Shown: positions 43,521-52,610, counted from the stretch's first letter. The stretch: DNA of 64,000 nt from Mariniflexile fucanivorans (GCF_004341235.1 NZ_SLUP01000001.1:558001-622000), one strand, 5' to 3'. The notes: a model not told the origin generated them from the sequence alone. Made by a program: numbers and translations.

Positions 43521-44572
43521 CATACAACTTCAAACAATAAGATTACTTCGTCGTACCTCCTCGTAATGACGTAAATACTATAAGGAAACGTCATGGCGAG
43601 GCACGAAGCCATCTGTTTATCGCAATACATCATGGCGAGGCACGAAGCTATCTGTTGTTGGGTTTAGTTTATAACATACAACTTCAAATAATAAGATTAC
43701 TTCGTCGTACCTCCTCGTAATGACGTAAATACCATAAGGAAACGTCATGGCGAGGCACGAAGCCATCTGCTTATCGTAATACGTCATGGCGAGGCAAGTA
43801 GCTATCTGTTGTTGGGTTTAGTTTATAACATAGAACTTCAAACAATAAGATTACTTCGTCGTACCTCCTCGTAATGACGTAAATACTATAAGGAAACGTC
43901 ATGGCGAGGCACGAAGCCATCTGCTTATCGTAATACGTCATGGCGAGGCAAGTAGCTATCTGTTGTTGGGTTTAGTTTATAACATAGAACTTCAAACAAT
44001 AAGATTACTTCGTCGTACCTCCTCGTAATGACGTAAATACTATAAGGAAACGTCATGGCGAGGCACGAAGCCATCTGTTGTTGGGTTTAGTTTATAACTC
44101 ACAACTTCAAATAATAAGATTACTTCGTCGTACCTCCTCGTAATGACGTAAATACTATAAGGAAACGTCATGGCGAGGCACGAAGCCATCTGTTTATCGT
44201 AATACGTCATGGCGAGGCACGAAACCATCTGTTAATGGTTTTAGTTTATAACATACAACTTCAAATAATAAGATTACTTCGTCGTACCTCCTCGTAATGA
44301 CGTAAATACTATAAGGAAACGTCATGGCGAGGCACGAAGCCATCTGCTTATCGTAATACGTCATGGCGAGGCACGAAGCCATCTGTTAATGGTTTTAGTT
44401 TATAACATACAACTTCAAATAATAAGATTACTTCGTCGTACCTCCTCGTAATGACGTAAATACTATAACGAAACGTCATGGCGAGGTACGAAGCCATCTG
44501 TTAATGGTTTTAGTTTATAACATACAACTTCAAACAATAAGATTACTTCGTCGTACCTCCTCGTAATGACGA
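43521..44572 (+). repeat. tandem array of a 154/115-base repeat built from a REP-like palindrome
   Basis: Seven full units and a partial eighth start at 43521, 43675, 43829, 43983, 44098, 44252, 44406 and 44521. Lengths are 154, 154, 154, 115, 154, 154 and 115; the short units lack one 39-base repeat of the right arm. Each unit has a left arm AGATTACTTCGTCGTACCTC and CTCGTAATGACG, then one or two inverted right arms CGTCATGGCGAGGCACGAAG and CCATCTG. The arms can pair, so each unit can form a hairpin. The array begins right after the stop codon of the 41115 gene and contains no gene; short ORFs within it are translations of the repeat. Confidence 0.95.
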
Positions 44573-44647
44573 TCAGCCATAAAAAATTAGACAAAATACA
44601 TTTTTATGTATATTTAAGATTACAATTACAACATTTAAACGATATTT

Positions 44648-44680
44648 TTTGTTCTTTAAACTTGTTTTTTTCTATTTTTG
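44648..44680 (+). promoter_or_regulatory. promoter of the second type C gene
   Basis: TTTG (44648-44651), 21 bases, then TATTTTTG (44673-44680): a good -33/-7 pair, about 110 bases before the ATG at 44789. This places an independent promoter after the array. Confidence 0.65.
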
Positions 44681-44788
44681 AATAAAATTAATACACCACG
44701 TATTACTTTTTTTTAATTATGATTTTGCCCCAAAATTCCCTCCAAATTCATAATGTCTCTCACACACAAATATTTAAAACCAGACATT

Positions 44789-45703
44789 ATGCGCAAAACT
44801 ACCCTACTAAAAAAAACGATTTTCCTATTATTCGTATTTACAAGTGCTTTAAGTTTTTCTAAAAGCATGTTAAATAACCCTACAATAAGTACAAAATCAA
44901 GTACATCCCAATCTAGTATCACAGTTCAGGCAAATGACACTTTGAACAGTAATTTAGTTTATAAAAACTTAAATAACAGTAACAAAGAAAGCACCGTAAT
45001 TTCTAATAAATTATGGTTCAATTTAACATCAAACAGCGGTATATTCAATCAAATATTGATTGGCTATGTAGAAGGAGCTACAGATGGTTTGGACGGCCCC
45101 ACTTATGATGCGCCAAAAAACATTGGTAGTAATTATACGGCTTCGTTATACTCATGCATTCCTAATTCTACCAAAAAGTTTATTATTCAAGGAAAATCTC
45201 CTAACAGCATTCACAAAGGTGAAGTTATTAAATTAGGTTTTGGTAAAAAAACAGACCCTGCTTCGTTATACAAATTATCTATATCAAAATTACAAGGCGA
45301 TTTTTTAAGCAGTAGTCCTATTTATATAAAAGATAATTTACTTAATACATGGCACGATTTAACAATTGGTGATTATACATTTACTTCGGTTGTTGGTGAA
45401 TTTAACGACCGTTTTGAAATAAGGTTTGAAGCACCACTTTTAGCCACGAAGAATGAAACTTTACAACCTAAATCTCTTAAAATTGTTGAGTTAACTAACG
45501 ACAATGTGCAATTTATTACATCAAACCATTTAAGTATTAAATCGGTCCAAATATTTGATGTATTAGGAAAACAGGTATATAATTTTAAAGGCAAAACAAA
45601 TTCGGAAACCTACCACCTTTCAAACTTAAAGCATAGTATTTTTATTGCTAAAGTAGAACTATCAAACGGTACTGTAATTACTAAAAAGGCCTTTAAGAAA
45701 TAA
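44789..45703 (+). CDS. T9SS type C sorting domain protein with almost no cargo
   Basis: 304 residues from the Met of MRKTTLLKKTIFLLFVFTSALSFS (44789), which gives a clean signal peptide; a Met 12 codons earlier is in frame but unneeded. After ~55 residues of Ser/Thr/Asn-rich linker the rest is a T9SS type C domain, closely matching the end of the 41115 product (LWFNLTSNSGIFNQILIGYVEGATDGLD ... SIFIAKVELSNGTVITKKAFKK). So this is a sorting domain with little or no cargo. It could be a decayed paralogue, a surface-attachment module, or a cell-surface filler. Good promoter upstream; hairpin repeat downstream. Confidence 0.82.
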   Translation: MRKTTLLKKTIFLLFVFTSALSFSKSMLNNPTISTKSSTSQSSITVQANDTLNSNLVYKNLNNSNKESTVISNKLWFNLTSNSGIFNQILIGYVEGATDGLDGPTYDAPKNIGSNYTASLYSCIPNSTKKFIIQGKSPNSIHKGEVIKLGFGKKTDPASLYKLSISKLQGDFLSSSPIYIKDNLLNTWHDLTIGDYTFTSVVGEFNDRFEIRFEAPLLATKNETLQPKSLKIVELTNDNVQFITSNHLSIKSVQIFDVLGKQVYNFKGKTNSETYHLSNLKHSIFIAKVELSNGTVITKKAFKK

Positions 45704-45706
45704 AGC

Positions 45707-45784
45707 CATCATCACGAAGCACGAAGCAATCTTTTAACTTTAATATTTATTAAAAGATTGCTTCGCAGAACTTCCTCGTAATGA
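45707..45784. repeat. REP-like palindrome downstream of the type C gene
   Basis: CGAAGCAATCTTTTAA (45722-45737) and TTAAAAGATTGCTTCG (45750-45765) are perfect inverted arms; the outer parts CATCATCACGAAGC and CCTCGTAATGA belong to the same family as the array. Lying four bases after the stop codon, it may also serve as a terminator-like hairpin. Confidence 0.85.
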
Positions 45785-45804
45785 ATGCTTTTATAATTAT
45801 TTAT

Positions 45805-46308
45805 TTAAGAAGCTAACTTTAAATTAGGTTGTGCTATAATAGCATTTTTAATTAATGCTTGCCATTTTTCGATGCGTTGTAATTCAAAATCTTCGGTTAA
45901 ATCATCGTCTACATCAAAAAAGGAAACTATTGTATTTGGTTTGCCAGACGTTTTGTAAATAAATTCTAAGGCTAAGCTTTTTAGCGATTGCGATTTATTA
46001 GCACCATTTTGATAGCTTTTAATAATGTTACATGCTTTAACCTCAATTAAGTTAATATCGTTAATGGTTTTAGATTTATCTGAATTAAATTTTATGTGAG
46101 TTATCGCTTTATTATCAGTACTAATACCAATAAAATTTTTGCGCCAAACTTCTTTTAGGCTATAAACCAACCCGTTACCTTTTATTATAGCTTCCGCTTG
46201 TTTTTTTACGCTCACTGTGTTTTTTGCACCGTTGTAAACAAATAAAAGAAAAGGAAGTACAACGCTTAAAACTAAAATGGTTGAAATAAATATTAATGAA
46301 ATTTTCAT
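45805..46308 (-). CDS. membrane-anchored protein of unknown function
   Basis: 167 residues. A signal anchor or single membrane helix (about 5-27; LIFISTILVLSVVLPFLLFVYNG) is followed by a soluble alpha/beta domain with Lys-rich start (KNTVSVKKQAEAIIKGNG), a segment WRKNFIGISTDNKAITHIKF and a C-terminal basic/aromatic part (ELQRIEKWQALIKNAI). I recognise no family. It is likely a periplasmic domain tethered to the inner membrane, or a protein of secreted repeats. The gene is transcribed away from the type C gene and is convergent with its repeat. It has no close partner. Confidence 0.6.
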   Translation of the reverse strand: MKISLIFISTILVLSVVLPFLLFVYNGAKNTVSVKKQAEAIIKGNGLVYSLKEVWRKNFIGISTDNKAITHIKFNSDKSKTINDINLIEVKACNIIKSYQNGANKSQSLKSLALEFIYKTSGKPNTIVSFFDVDDDLTEDFELQRIEKWQALIKNAIIAQPNLKLAS

Positions 46309-46401
46309 CTTGTATGTTTTTTAAAATTAATTTTTTTTGAATAGATAGAGTAACCACTAATCGATTTAATGGTTATTTGGGTTCATAAAAAAAATTAATT
46401 T

Positions 46402-46746
46402 CTACAAGAAGGAATGAAACGGATATATAATACTTTGAGTCGTTAAGTTTAAATCGATAAAATCACAAACCTTTAAATATTGCGACTCATTTTCAAAAAC
46501 CACAAGTTTTAAAATGTTTTTAGCGTAAAACTGGTTTTGGAAATTTGGTTCTTTCTCTGCGTTAAAGCTTACTAATTCTGGAAAAGAATTATTGGTAGTA
46601 ATGGCTAAAGCATTAAAAGAATGATCGATTTTAACATCGTGGGTAGGCGTAGTTTTCTTTAAAGCCAGATCACCTTCAGTTTCACACAGAAACAAGGTAA
46701 ATAAACTTAACGCAAGCGTTAAAAGTAAACTGTTAATCTTTAGCAT
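46402..46746 (-). CDS. small exported protein of unknown function
   Basis: 114 residues with a signal peptide (about 1-20; INSLLLTLALSLFTLFLC). The Cys at the end of the hydrophobic stretch could be a lipobox-like acylation site (LFLC), though it lacks the usual small residue before Cys. The mature part has no known motif; KNILKLVVFENESQYLKVCDFIDLNL is a beta-alpha segment. It is on the same strand as the 45805 gene, 93 bases upstream, so co-transcription is possible. Confidence 0.55.
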   Translation of the reverse strand: MLKINSLLLTLALSLFTLFLCETEGDLALKKTTPTHDVKIDHSFNALAITTNNSFPELVSFNAEKEPNFQNQFYAKNILKLVVFENESQYLKVCDFIDLNLTTQSIIYPFHSFL

Positions 46747-46813
46747 TTAATAAAAAATTACAAAGTGTAAATGTATAAATAATGAATGTTAAAAAAATAA
46801 TAAATTTTAATAA

Positions 46814-46845
46814 AACAAAAAATGCGAACCAAATGGTTCGCATTT
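46814..46845 (-). terminator. intrinsic terminator of the TerB-like gene
   Basis: AAATGCGAACC (46820-46830) and GGTTCGCATTT (46835-46845) pair perfectly; on the minus strand a T-run follows, 23 bases after the stop codon at 46868. Confidence 0.88.
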
Positions 46846-46867
46846 AATATTATAAATGAACTATTTA

Positions 46868-47299
46868 CTATCTGTGCATGTTTTTTATTTCGTTAATAAA
46901 AGTATCCAAATCAACACCATTCCTTACCAAGGTTAAAGCTTTATCTACAATATATTTTACGTTTACCGCATGAAAACCAAGGCCAACACCAATTTTATTT
47001 AATAGTTTATGTTCCGTGTCTCCTTTAATTTGATCTACATGTACCATACGCACCAAATCGTACAAACGCTCCAAGCGTCTATCGTACTCAATTGGTGGAT
47101 TTATGGGGTGCGATTTGTAATTTTTTAAAATTAGTTTATAATCTTCTTGATTAACTTCTAAATTAGTGGCTAATCGGTCTAAAAATGCTTTTTCATCATC
47201 AGTAATCACACCATCATCCATGGCGACACGCACTATAGCAGCAAAATGGTCTTCATTACGCTTTTTAAATCCACTATCAAATAAATCTGAAAACGACAT
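46868..47299 (-). CDS. TerB-like domain protein
   Basis: 143 residues, all in one TerB-like helical domain. The acidic loop is AMDDGVITDDEKAFLDRLA (about 25-43), typical of metal-binding TerB domains, with a second helix pair around DLVRMVHVDQIKGDTEHKLL. TerB proteins appear in tellurite-resistance and phage-defence-related operons but also stand alone; no ter gene is nearby, so a stress role is unproven. It is monocistronic with a strong terminator and divergent from mfd. Confidence 0.8.
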   Translation of the reverse strand: MSFSDLFDSGFKKRNEDHFAAIVRVAMDDGVITDDEKAFLDRLATNLEVNQEDYKLILKNYKSHPINPPIEYDRRLERLYDLVRMVHVDQIKGDTEHKLLNKIGVGLGFHAVNVKYIVDKALTLVRNGVDLDTFINEIKNMHR

Positions 47300-47539
47300 A
47301 TATTTTTTGTTTTAAGTCTACAAACCTACATATTTTTTTCGTTTTTTTTTACTTGTTAAAATGAAATAAATATTTTAGATTCTTCTCCTTACACAAGTTA
47401 GTCAATAAAAATCATTTTTAAAAAAGTAATAAAATATTTTTTTTTTGGCATTACCGCTTTTAAGCTTGGTAGTCTTTCCTGTTTATCTTGAGCAGATTCG
47501 AAATGTGACATCTATTTTGCTTTTAATGGCAAAAAACAT

Positions 47540-47607
47540 GCCGCTCTAAATATGAAATATGACGATTTAAATTTAATATAAATCGTAAGAGCAATCGTTA
47601 ATGCGGC
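47540..47607. other. nested stem structure in the 422-base gap before mfd
   Basis: The 47300-47721 gap has no gene. It holds three nested inverted repeats: GCCGC (47540) with GCGGC (47603), GCTCT (47543) with AGAGC (47588), and CGATTTA (47563) with TAAATCG (47579), the last with a nine-base loop. The stems overlap by two bases, so they cannot all form at once. It lies upstream of the mfd promoter, so it is not in the mfd leader. It may be an RNA element or a worn palindromic repeat; a degenerate TTGAGCAGATTCGAA nearby resembles the metG-type repeat. Confidence 0.35.
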
Positions 47608-47690
47608 TTTCGATTAAGTCGGCGCTATAACATTAAAACAAAAATACTTATGAAATTCAATCAAAACATTTTTAAAATAATTCTAAACTG

Positions 47691-47698
47691 TATCTTTG
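47691..47698 (+). promoter_or_regulatory. -7 element of mfd
   Basis: TATCTTTG followed by C is a perfect match, 24 bases before the GTG start at 47722. Confidence 0.65.
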
Positions 47699-47721
47699 CA
47701 ATCTTAAAACCCGAATGTTAG

Positions 47722-50700
47722 GTGAGTAAAACCATAGTATCTCAAACCTATTTACAGACTTTGCAAACGCAAAATCTGCAAAATGCTATTGCCCAAACTA
47801 AAAGTAAAACACATTTAAAAGGACTTACAGGTTCTTCTTTTTCCTTCGTTATTTCAACTGTTTTCAATCAAAGTGAACTCCCTTTTTTATTGGTTTTTAA
47901 CGATAAAGAAGAAGCCGCTTTTTACCTAAACGATTTGGAACAACTTTGTAACGATAAAGATGTGCTGTTTTACCCAGGCAGTTACCGCAGGCCATATCAA
48001 ATAGAAGAAACTGATAATGCTAATGTGTTGTTACGTGCCGAGGTTTTGAACCGCATCAATTCGCGAAAAAAACCGGCCATCATCGTAACGTATCCCGATG
48101 CGCTTTTTGAGCAAGTAGTTACCAGAAAAGAATTGGAACGAAACACTTTAAAAGTATCGGTAAATGATAAATTATCCATCGATTTTGTAAACGAAGTTTT
48201 GTTTGAATATCAATTCAAACGGGTCGATTTTGTTACAGAACCTGGTGAATTTTCAGTGCGTGGTGGTATTGTAGATGTGTTTTCATTCGCCAACGACACA
48301 CCTTACCGCATCGAGTTTTTTGGTGATGAGGTTGATAGCATTCGAACGTTTGATGTAGAAACACAACTTTCCATCGAGCAAACCAATAAAATTAATATCA
48401 TCCCCAATGTTGCTAATAAACTATTGCAAGAAAGCAGACAAAGTTTCCTGCAATACATGGCGCAAAAAACGGTGGTGTGTTTTAAAAATGTTGATTTATT
48501 CTTTTCAAGAATAGACGATTTTTATTCGAAAGCCGAGGAAGCTTTTAAAACCCTGTCTTCTGATATTAAACATGCTCAACCAGAAGAATTGTTCTGTAAT
48601 TCAACCCAATTAAAAAGGCAATTATTAGATTTTACAATTATTGAATTTGGTTCAACGGCTTTTTTCAAAAGTAACGTCATTGCGAGAGAAACGAAGCAAT
48701 CTGTTCCATTGGATGAGATTGCTTCGTCAAAAACGACTCGCAATGACGACATCGTTTTTAACACAACCCCTCAACCTTCTTTCAACAAACAATTCGATTT
48801 GTTAATTGAAGATTTAAATACCAATTACGATAAAGGTTATACCAATTATATTGCTTGCGTAAGTGAACAACAAGCAAAACGTTTCCACGATATTTTTGAT
48901 GATTCACATCTGGAAGTGAAGCCTTATAAAGCCATCGTACTTTCGTTGCATCAAGGGTTTGTAGACCACGATAACCAAATTGTTTGCTATACCGACCACC
49001 AAATTTTTGAACGTTACCATAAGTTTCATGTAAAAAATGGCTATGCTAAAAAGCAAGCCATCACTTTAAAAGAGCTTACCAATTTAGATATTGGCGATTA
49101 TGTAACCCACATCGACCATGGTATTGGGCGTTTTGGCGGACTTCAAAAAATTGATGTTGAAGGCAAAAAACAAGAAGCTATTAAATTGGTTTATGGCGAG
49201 CGCGACGTCTTGTATTTAAGCATTCATTCTTTACATAAAATTACCAAGTTTAATGGAAAAGACGGAAAGCCACCCAAAATTTACAAGTTAGGAAGTGCTG
49301 CTTGGAAAACGCTTAAAGAAAAAACAAAATCGCGTGTTAAACATGTGGCGTTTAACCTTATAAAACTTTACGCCAAACGTAAAACAGAAAAAGGCTATCA
49401 ATACAATCCAGATAGTTATATGCAACACGAGTTGGAAGCGTCTTTTATTTATGAAGACACACCCGACCAAAGTACAGCCACCGCCGATATAAAAGCAGAT
49501 ATGGAAAGCGAACGCCCTATGGACCGTTTAGTTTGTGGTGATGTAGGTTTCGGAAAAACGGAAGTTGCTATTCGAGCTGCATTTAAGGCGGTAGATAATG
49601 GCAAGCAAGTGGCGGTTTTAGTGCCAACCACTATTTTAGCCTATCAACATTCCAGAACCTTTGCAGAACGTTTAAAAGATTTCCCGGTAACGGTCGATTA
49701 TGTAAACCGTTTTAGAACCGCTAAAGAAAAACGAGAAACCCTCGAAAATTTAGAAAATGGTAAAGTTGATATCATTATAGGTACACATCAACTGGTAAAT
49801 AAATCGGTGAAATTTAAAGATTTAGGTTTGCTTATTGTAGATGAGGAGCAAAAATTCGGCGTTGCAGTAAAAGAAAAACTTAAAACCTTGAAAGATAATG
49901 TGGATGTGTTGACCTTAACCGCAACACCCATCCCTAGAACGCTTCAGTTTAGCTTGATGGCGGCACGCGATTTATCAGTTATCACCACGGCACCACCAAA
50001 CCGCTATCCTATTGAAAGTCATGTGATTCGTTTTAATGAAGAAACCATACGCGATGCGGTGAGTTATGAAATTGAACGTGGCGGACAAATTTTCTTCATT
50101 CATAATCGTATTGAAAATATTAAGGAAGTAGCAGGTTTAATTCAGCGTTTGGTACCCGACGCTAAAATAGGGATTGGTCATGGGCAGTTGGATGGTAAAA
50201 AACTTGAAGAACTCATGTTATCTTTTATGAATGGTGCTTTTGATGTGCTGGTAAGTACCACCATTATTGAAAGCGGATTGGACGTTCCTAACGCAAACAC
50301 CATATTCATTAACAATGCGAATAATTTCGGATTGAGTGATTTACACCAAATGCGAGGTCGTGTTGGGCGAAGCAATAAAAAAGCTTTTTGTTATTTTATC
50401 ACTCCTGAATATTCGGCAATGACCGATGATGCCAGAAAACGTATCACCGCTTTAGAACAATTTACCGAGTTGGGAAGTGGTTTCAACATTGCTATGAAAG
50501 ATTTGGAAATTCGTGGTGCTGGTGATTTATTAGGTGGTGAACAAAGTGGTTTTATAAATGAAATAGGTTTCGATACCTATCAAAAAATATTAAATGAAGC
50601 CATTGAAGAACTCAAGGAAAACGAGTTTAAAGATTTATATGAAGATGACGGTGTTGAAAAAGTGTATGTGAAAGATGTAACGATTGATTCCGATTTTGAA

Positions 50701-51132
50701 CTATTGTTTCCAGATGATTACGTCAATAATATTGCCGAACGATTAAGTCTATACACGAAGTTAAACGATATAAAAACCGAAGCCGAATTACAAAAATTTG
50801 AAACCGAATTAATAGACCGTTTTGGTGAATTGCCTAAACAAGTAAACGATTTGCTAGATAGTGTTAAAATAAAATGGATTGCCACCAAAGCTGGCTTTGA
50901 AAAAATCGTAATGAAACAAGGTAAACTTATTGGTTATTTTATAAACGACCAACAAAGTAGTTTTTACCAAAGTAGTAATTTTACACGTGTTTTGCAGTTT
51001 GTACAATCAAATCCAAGCAGTTGTAAAATGAAAGAAAAACAAACCCGTAATGGTTTACGCCTTATGTTAACTTTTGAAAATATTAAATCGGTAAAACAAG
51101 CATTAAAAGCACTACAACCTATTGTGGTGTAA
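47722..51132 (+). CDS. mfd: transcription-repair coupling factor Mfd
   Basis: 1136 residues starting at GTG. The order of domains is UvrB-like D1a/D2/D1b (to about 320), a linker, the CarD-like RNA polymerase interaction domain (~455-530; IGDYVTHIDHGIGRF), the RecG-like translocase (Walker A GDVGFGKTE at 606-614, DEEQ box at 707-710, HQMRGRVGRS motif VI), and a C-terminal D7 domain. Mfd removes RNA polymerase stalled at DNA damage and recruits UvrA. Residues 318-343 are encoded by a dispersed palindromic DNA repeat and sit at the D1b/linker boundary. Start chosen because the -7 element is 24 bases upstream and no ATG is near. Confidence 0.96.
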   Translation: MSKTIVSQTYLQTLQTQNLQNAIAQTKSKTHLKGLTGSSFSFVISTVFNQSELPFLLVFNDKEEAAFYLNDLEQLCNDKDVLFYPGSYRRPYQIEETDNANVLLRAEVLNRINSRKKPAIIVTYPDALFEQVVTRKELERNTLKVSVNDKLSIDFVNEVLFEYQFKRVDFVTEPGEFSVRGGIVDVFSFANDTPYRIEFFGDEVDSIRTFDVETQLSIEQTNKINIIPNVANKLLQESRQSFLQYMAQKTVVCFKNVDLFFSRIDDFYSKAEEAFKTLSSDIKHAQPEELFCNSTQLKRQLLDFTIIEFGSTAFFKSNVIARETKQSVPLDEIASSKTTRNDDIVFNTTPQPSFNKQFDLLIEDLNTNYDKGYTNYIACVSEQQAKRFHDIFDDSHLEVKPYKAIVLSLHQGFVDHDNQIVCYTDHQIFERYHKFHVKNGYAKKQAITLKELTNLDIGDYVTHIDHGIGRFGGLQKIDVEGKKQEAIKLVYGERDVLYLSIHSLHKITKFNGKDGKPPKIYKLGSAAWKTLKEKTKSRVKHVAFNLIKLYAKRKTEKGYQYNPDSYMQHELEASFIYEDTPDQSTATADIKADMESERPMDRLVCGDVGFGKTEVAIRAAFKAVDNGKQVAVLVPTTILAYQHSRTFAERLKDFPVTVDYVNRFRTAKEKRETLENLENGKVDIIIGTHQLVNKSVKFKDLGLLIVDEEQKFGVAVKEKLKTLKDNVDVLTLTATPIPRTLQFSLMAARDLSVITTAPPNRYPIESHVIRFNEETIRDAVSYEIERGGQIFFIHNRIENIKEVAGLIQRLVPDAKIGIGHGQLDGKKLEELMLSFMNGAFDVLVSTTIIESGLDVPNANTIFINNANNFGLSDLHQMRGRVGRSNKKAFCYFITPEYSAMTDDARKRITALEQFTELGSGFNIAMKDLEIRGAGDLLGGEQSGFINEIGFDTYQKILNEAIEELKENEFKDLYEDDGVEKVYVKDVTIDSDFELLFPDDYVNNIAERLSLYTKLNDIKTEAELQKFETELIDRFGELPKQVNDLLDSVKIKWIATKAGFEKIVMKQGKLIGYFINDQQSSFYQSSNFTRVLQFVQSNPSSCKMKEKQTRNGLRLMLTFENIKSVKQALKALQPIVV
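48675..48748. repeat. REP-like palindrome inserted in frame within mfd
   Basis: CGTCATTGCGAGAGAAACGA and AGCAATCT (48675-48702) face AGATTGCTTCGT and CGACTCGCAATGACG (48716-48748) across 13 bases, the same palindrome as the array. It is translated as VIARETKQS ... EIASSKTTRNDD, keeping the mfd frame open. Confidence 0.9.
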
Positions 51133-51212
51133 TTATTGTTGTTAAATAAATAACTGAGCATCAAATATTTAATAATTTTATGCTCTAAAACTTTTGAAAC
51201 TTATAAAAAACT

Positions 51213-52541
51213 ATGTTATCTAGAATTCTTGCTTTATTAATATGCTTACCGCAAATACTTTTGGCACAACATACCATTAAAGGTGTGTTCAGTCCTGCCT
51301 CAAATTATAAGGTGGTTTTATTATATAAAGTAACCCCAACTGTATCGGATTATATTACAAATGTAGATGTTCAAAAAGATGGTAGTTTTCAATTTCAATT
51401 AGATGCTTCAGCTGCTCCAGGCATATATCGCATCGTTTATGCCGTGCCACAAGAAGACTTTAATTTTGATGTTATTTACAACGGAAAAGAAGATATTCTG
51501 CTTACTTTTAATACAGAAACGGGCATTTCATTTAAATCATCCGTAGAAAACAAATTACTGGCGTCTTACACGAGCAGTATGTCTGCCATTACCCAAAGTA
51601 TTAGTAATTATTTTAGAGAAGGTAAAAAAGATACATTGGCTCTAAAAGCTATTTTTAGAACACAACGAGAAGCACAAACGCGTTACGAAAAACAAGCTGA
51701 AAATACCATTGCGTATAATTTTATAAAGGCAAATAAACCATACATTCCTAAAAAATATGAGGATGTTAAAACCTATGTGAAGAATTTAAAAATTCATTAT
51801 TTTGACAACATAGATTTTAATAATAAAACATTACAAAGTTCTAGTTTTTTACAGGAGCGCATGCTTAATTACGTATTTGGAGTCTCTGCTGATGGTAATG
51901 ACGACATGACTAATTACAAAAATAATATTGATGTATTTTGCAATGCCGTAAAAACAATTCCAGCTAATATAAAACGCATTTTGTTGGTTGATTTGTGGCA
52001 AGAAATGGTTGATCTAGATTTAGAACCCGTTGCAAACCATATTTCAAAAAACCATTTATTAGATGTTGCAAAGCTTTTAAAAGATAACGAACTTATTGAA
52101 ACCTTAACACGCTACAGCAGTTTATCTATTGGGAATAAAGCACCCGATTTTTCTTTTGTAACAGAAAAAGATAATCAAAAAGTAACCAAAAAGTTGAGCG
52201 AATTAAACAGTGCCGAAACCTATATTCTTGTGTTTTGGAGTAGCAGCTGTTCTCATTGTTTAGATGAAATTCCGCAGTTGCAAAACTTTATCAAATCAAA
52301 AGTGAAAAATAAATTAAAGGTGATTGCCATAGGTTTAGAAGATGATGATAAGAAGTGGAAAGAACAAATTAAAAATTATCCCGATTTTATAAACGTTTTG
52401 GGCTTAGGAAAATGGGATAATAAAATAGGAAACGATTATGGTGTCGATGAAACTCCAACATATTTTATACTAGATAAAGACAAAAAAATTGTTTCTAAGC
52501 CTGAAGATTTTGATGTTTTAAAAGCTTATCTAGGCAAATAA
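51213..52541 (+). CDS. TlpA-like thiol-disulfide oxidoreductase, exported
   Basis: 442 residues. A signal peptide (about 1-19) precedes a ~110-residue beta domain (HTIKGVFSPASNYKVVLLYK), a long helical middle, and a C-terminal thioredoxin domain (~305-442) with the redox motif SSCSHC, Cys346 and Cys349, and the cis-Pro in DETPTYFILD. Such Bacteroidetes proteins (with a DUF4369-like N-terminal domain) reduce or oxidise periplasmic disulfides. The exact partner is unknown. It stands alone after mfd, convergent with yraN. Confidence 0.85.
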   Translation: MLSRILALLICLPQILLAQHTIKGVFSPASNYKVVLLYKVTPTVSDYITNVDVQKDGSFQFQLDASAAPGIYRIVYAVPQEDFNFDVIYNGKEDILLTFNTETGISFKSSVENKLLASYTSSMSAITQSISNYFREGKKDTLALKAIFRTQREAQTRYEKQAENTIAYNFIKANKPYIPKKYEDVKTYVKNLKIHYFDNIDFNNKTLQSSSFLQERMLNYVFGVSADGNDDMTNYKNNIDVFCNAVKTIPANIKRILLVDLWQEMVDLDLEPVANHISKNHLLDVAKLLKDNELIETLTRYSSLSIGNKAPDFSFVTEKDNQKVTKKLSELNSAETYILVFWSSSCSHCLDEIPQLQNFIKSKVKNKLKVIAIGLEDDDKKWKEQIKNYPDFINVLGLGKWDNKIGNDYGVDETPTYFILDKDKKIVSKPEDFDVLKAYLGK

Positions 52542-52610
52542 AAAGTATTATTGAATATATCTCTTATAAGTTTTTAGACACTTATTGAGAAGCTCCTGTT
52601 TTTTTAGAAA

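Noticed and set aside
44040-44382. Short minus-strand ORFs of about 62 codons inside the array
   Set aside because: They are translations of the repeat itself, are repeated with the units, and lack promoters.
43521-44572. CRISPR-like array
   Set aside because: Units are 115-154 bases and nearly identical over their whole length, with no unique spacers; no cas gene is present. It is a tandem palindromic repeat.
47651-47722. A 23-codon ORF upstream of mfd (ATG at 47651)
   Set aside because: It overlaps the mfd -7 element, is hydrophobic low-complexity and has no promoter of its own.
48675-48748. mfd as a pseudogene because of the repeat
   Set aside because: The frame stays open through the element and all helicase and UvrB-like motifs are present downstream and upstream.
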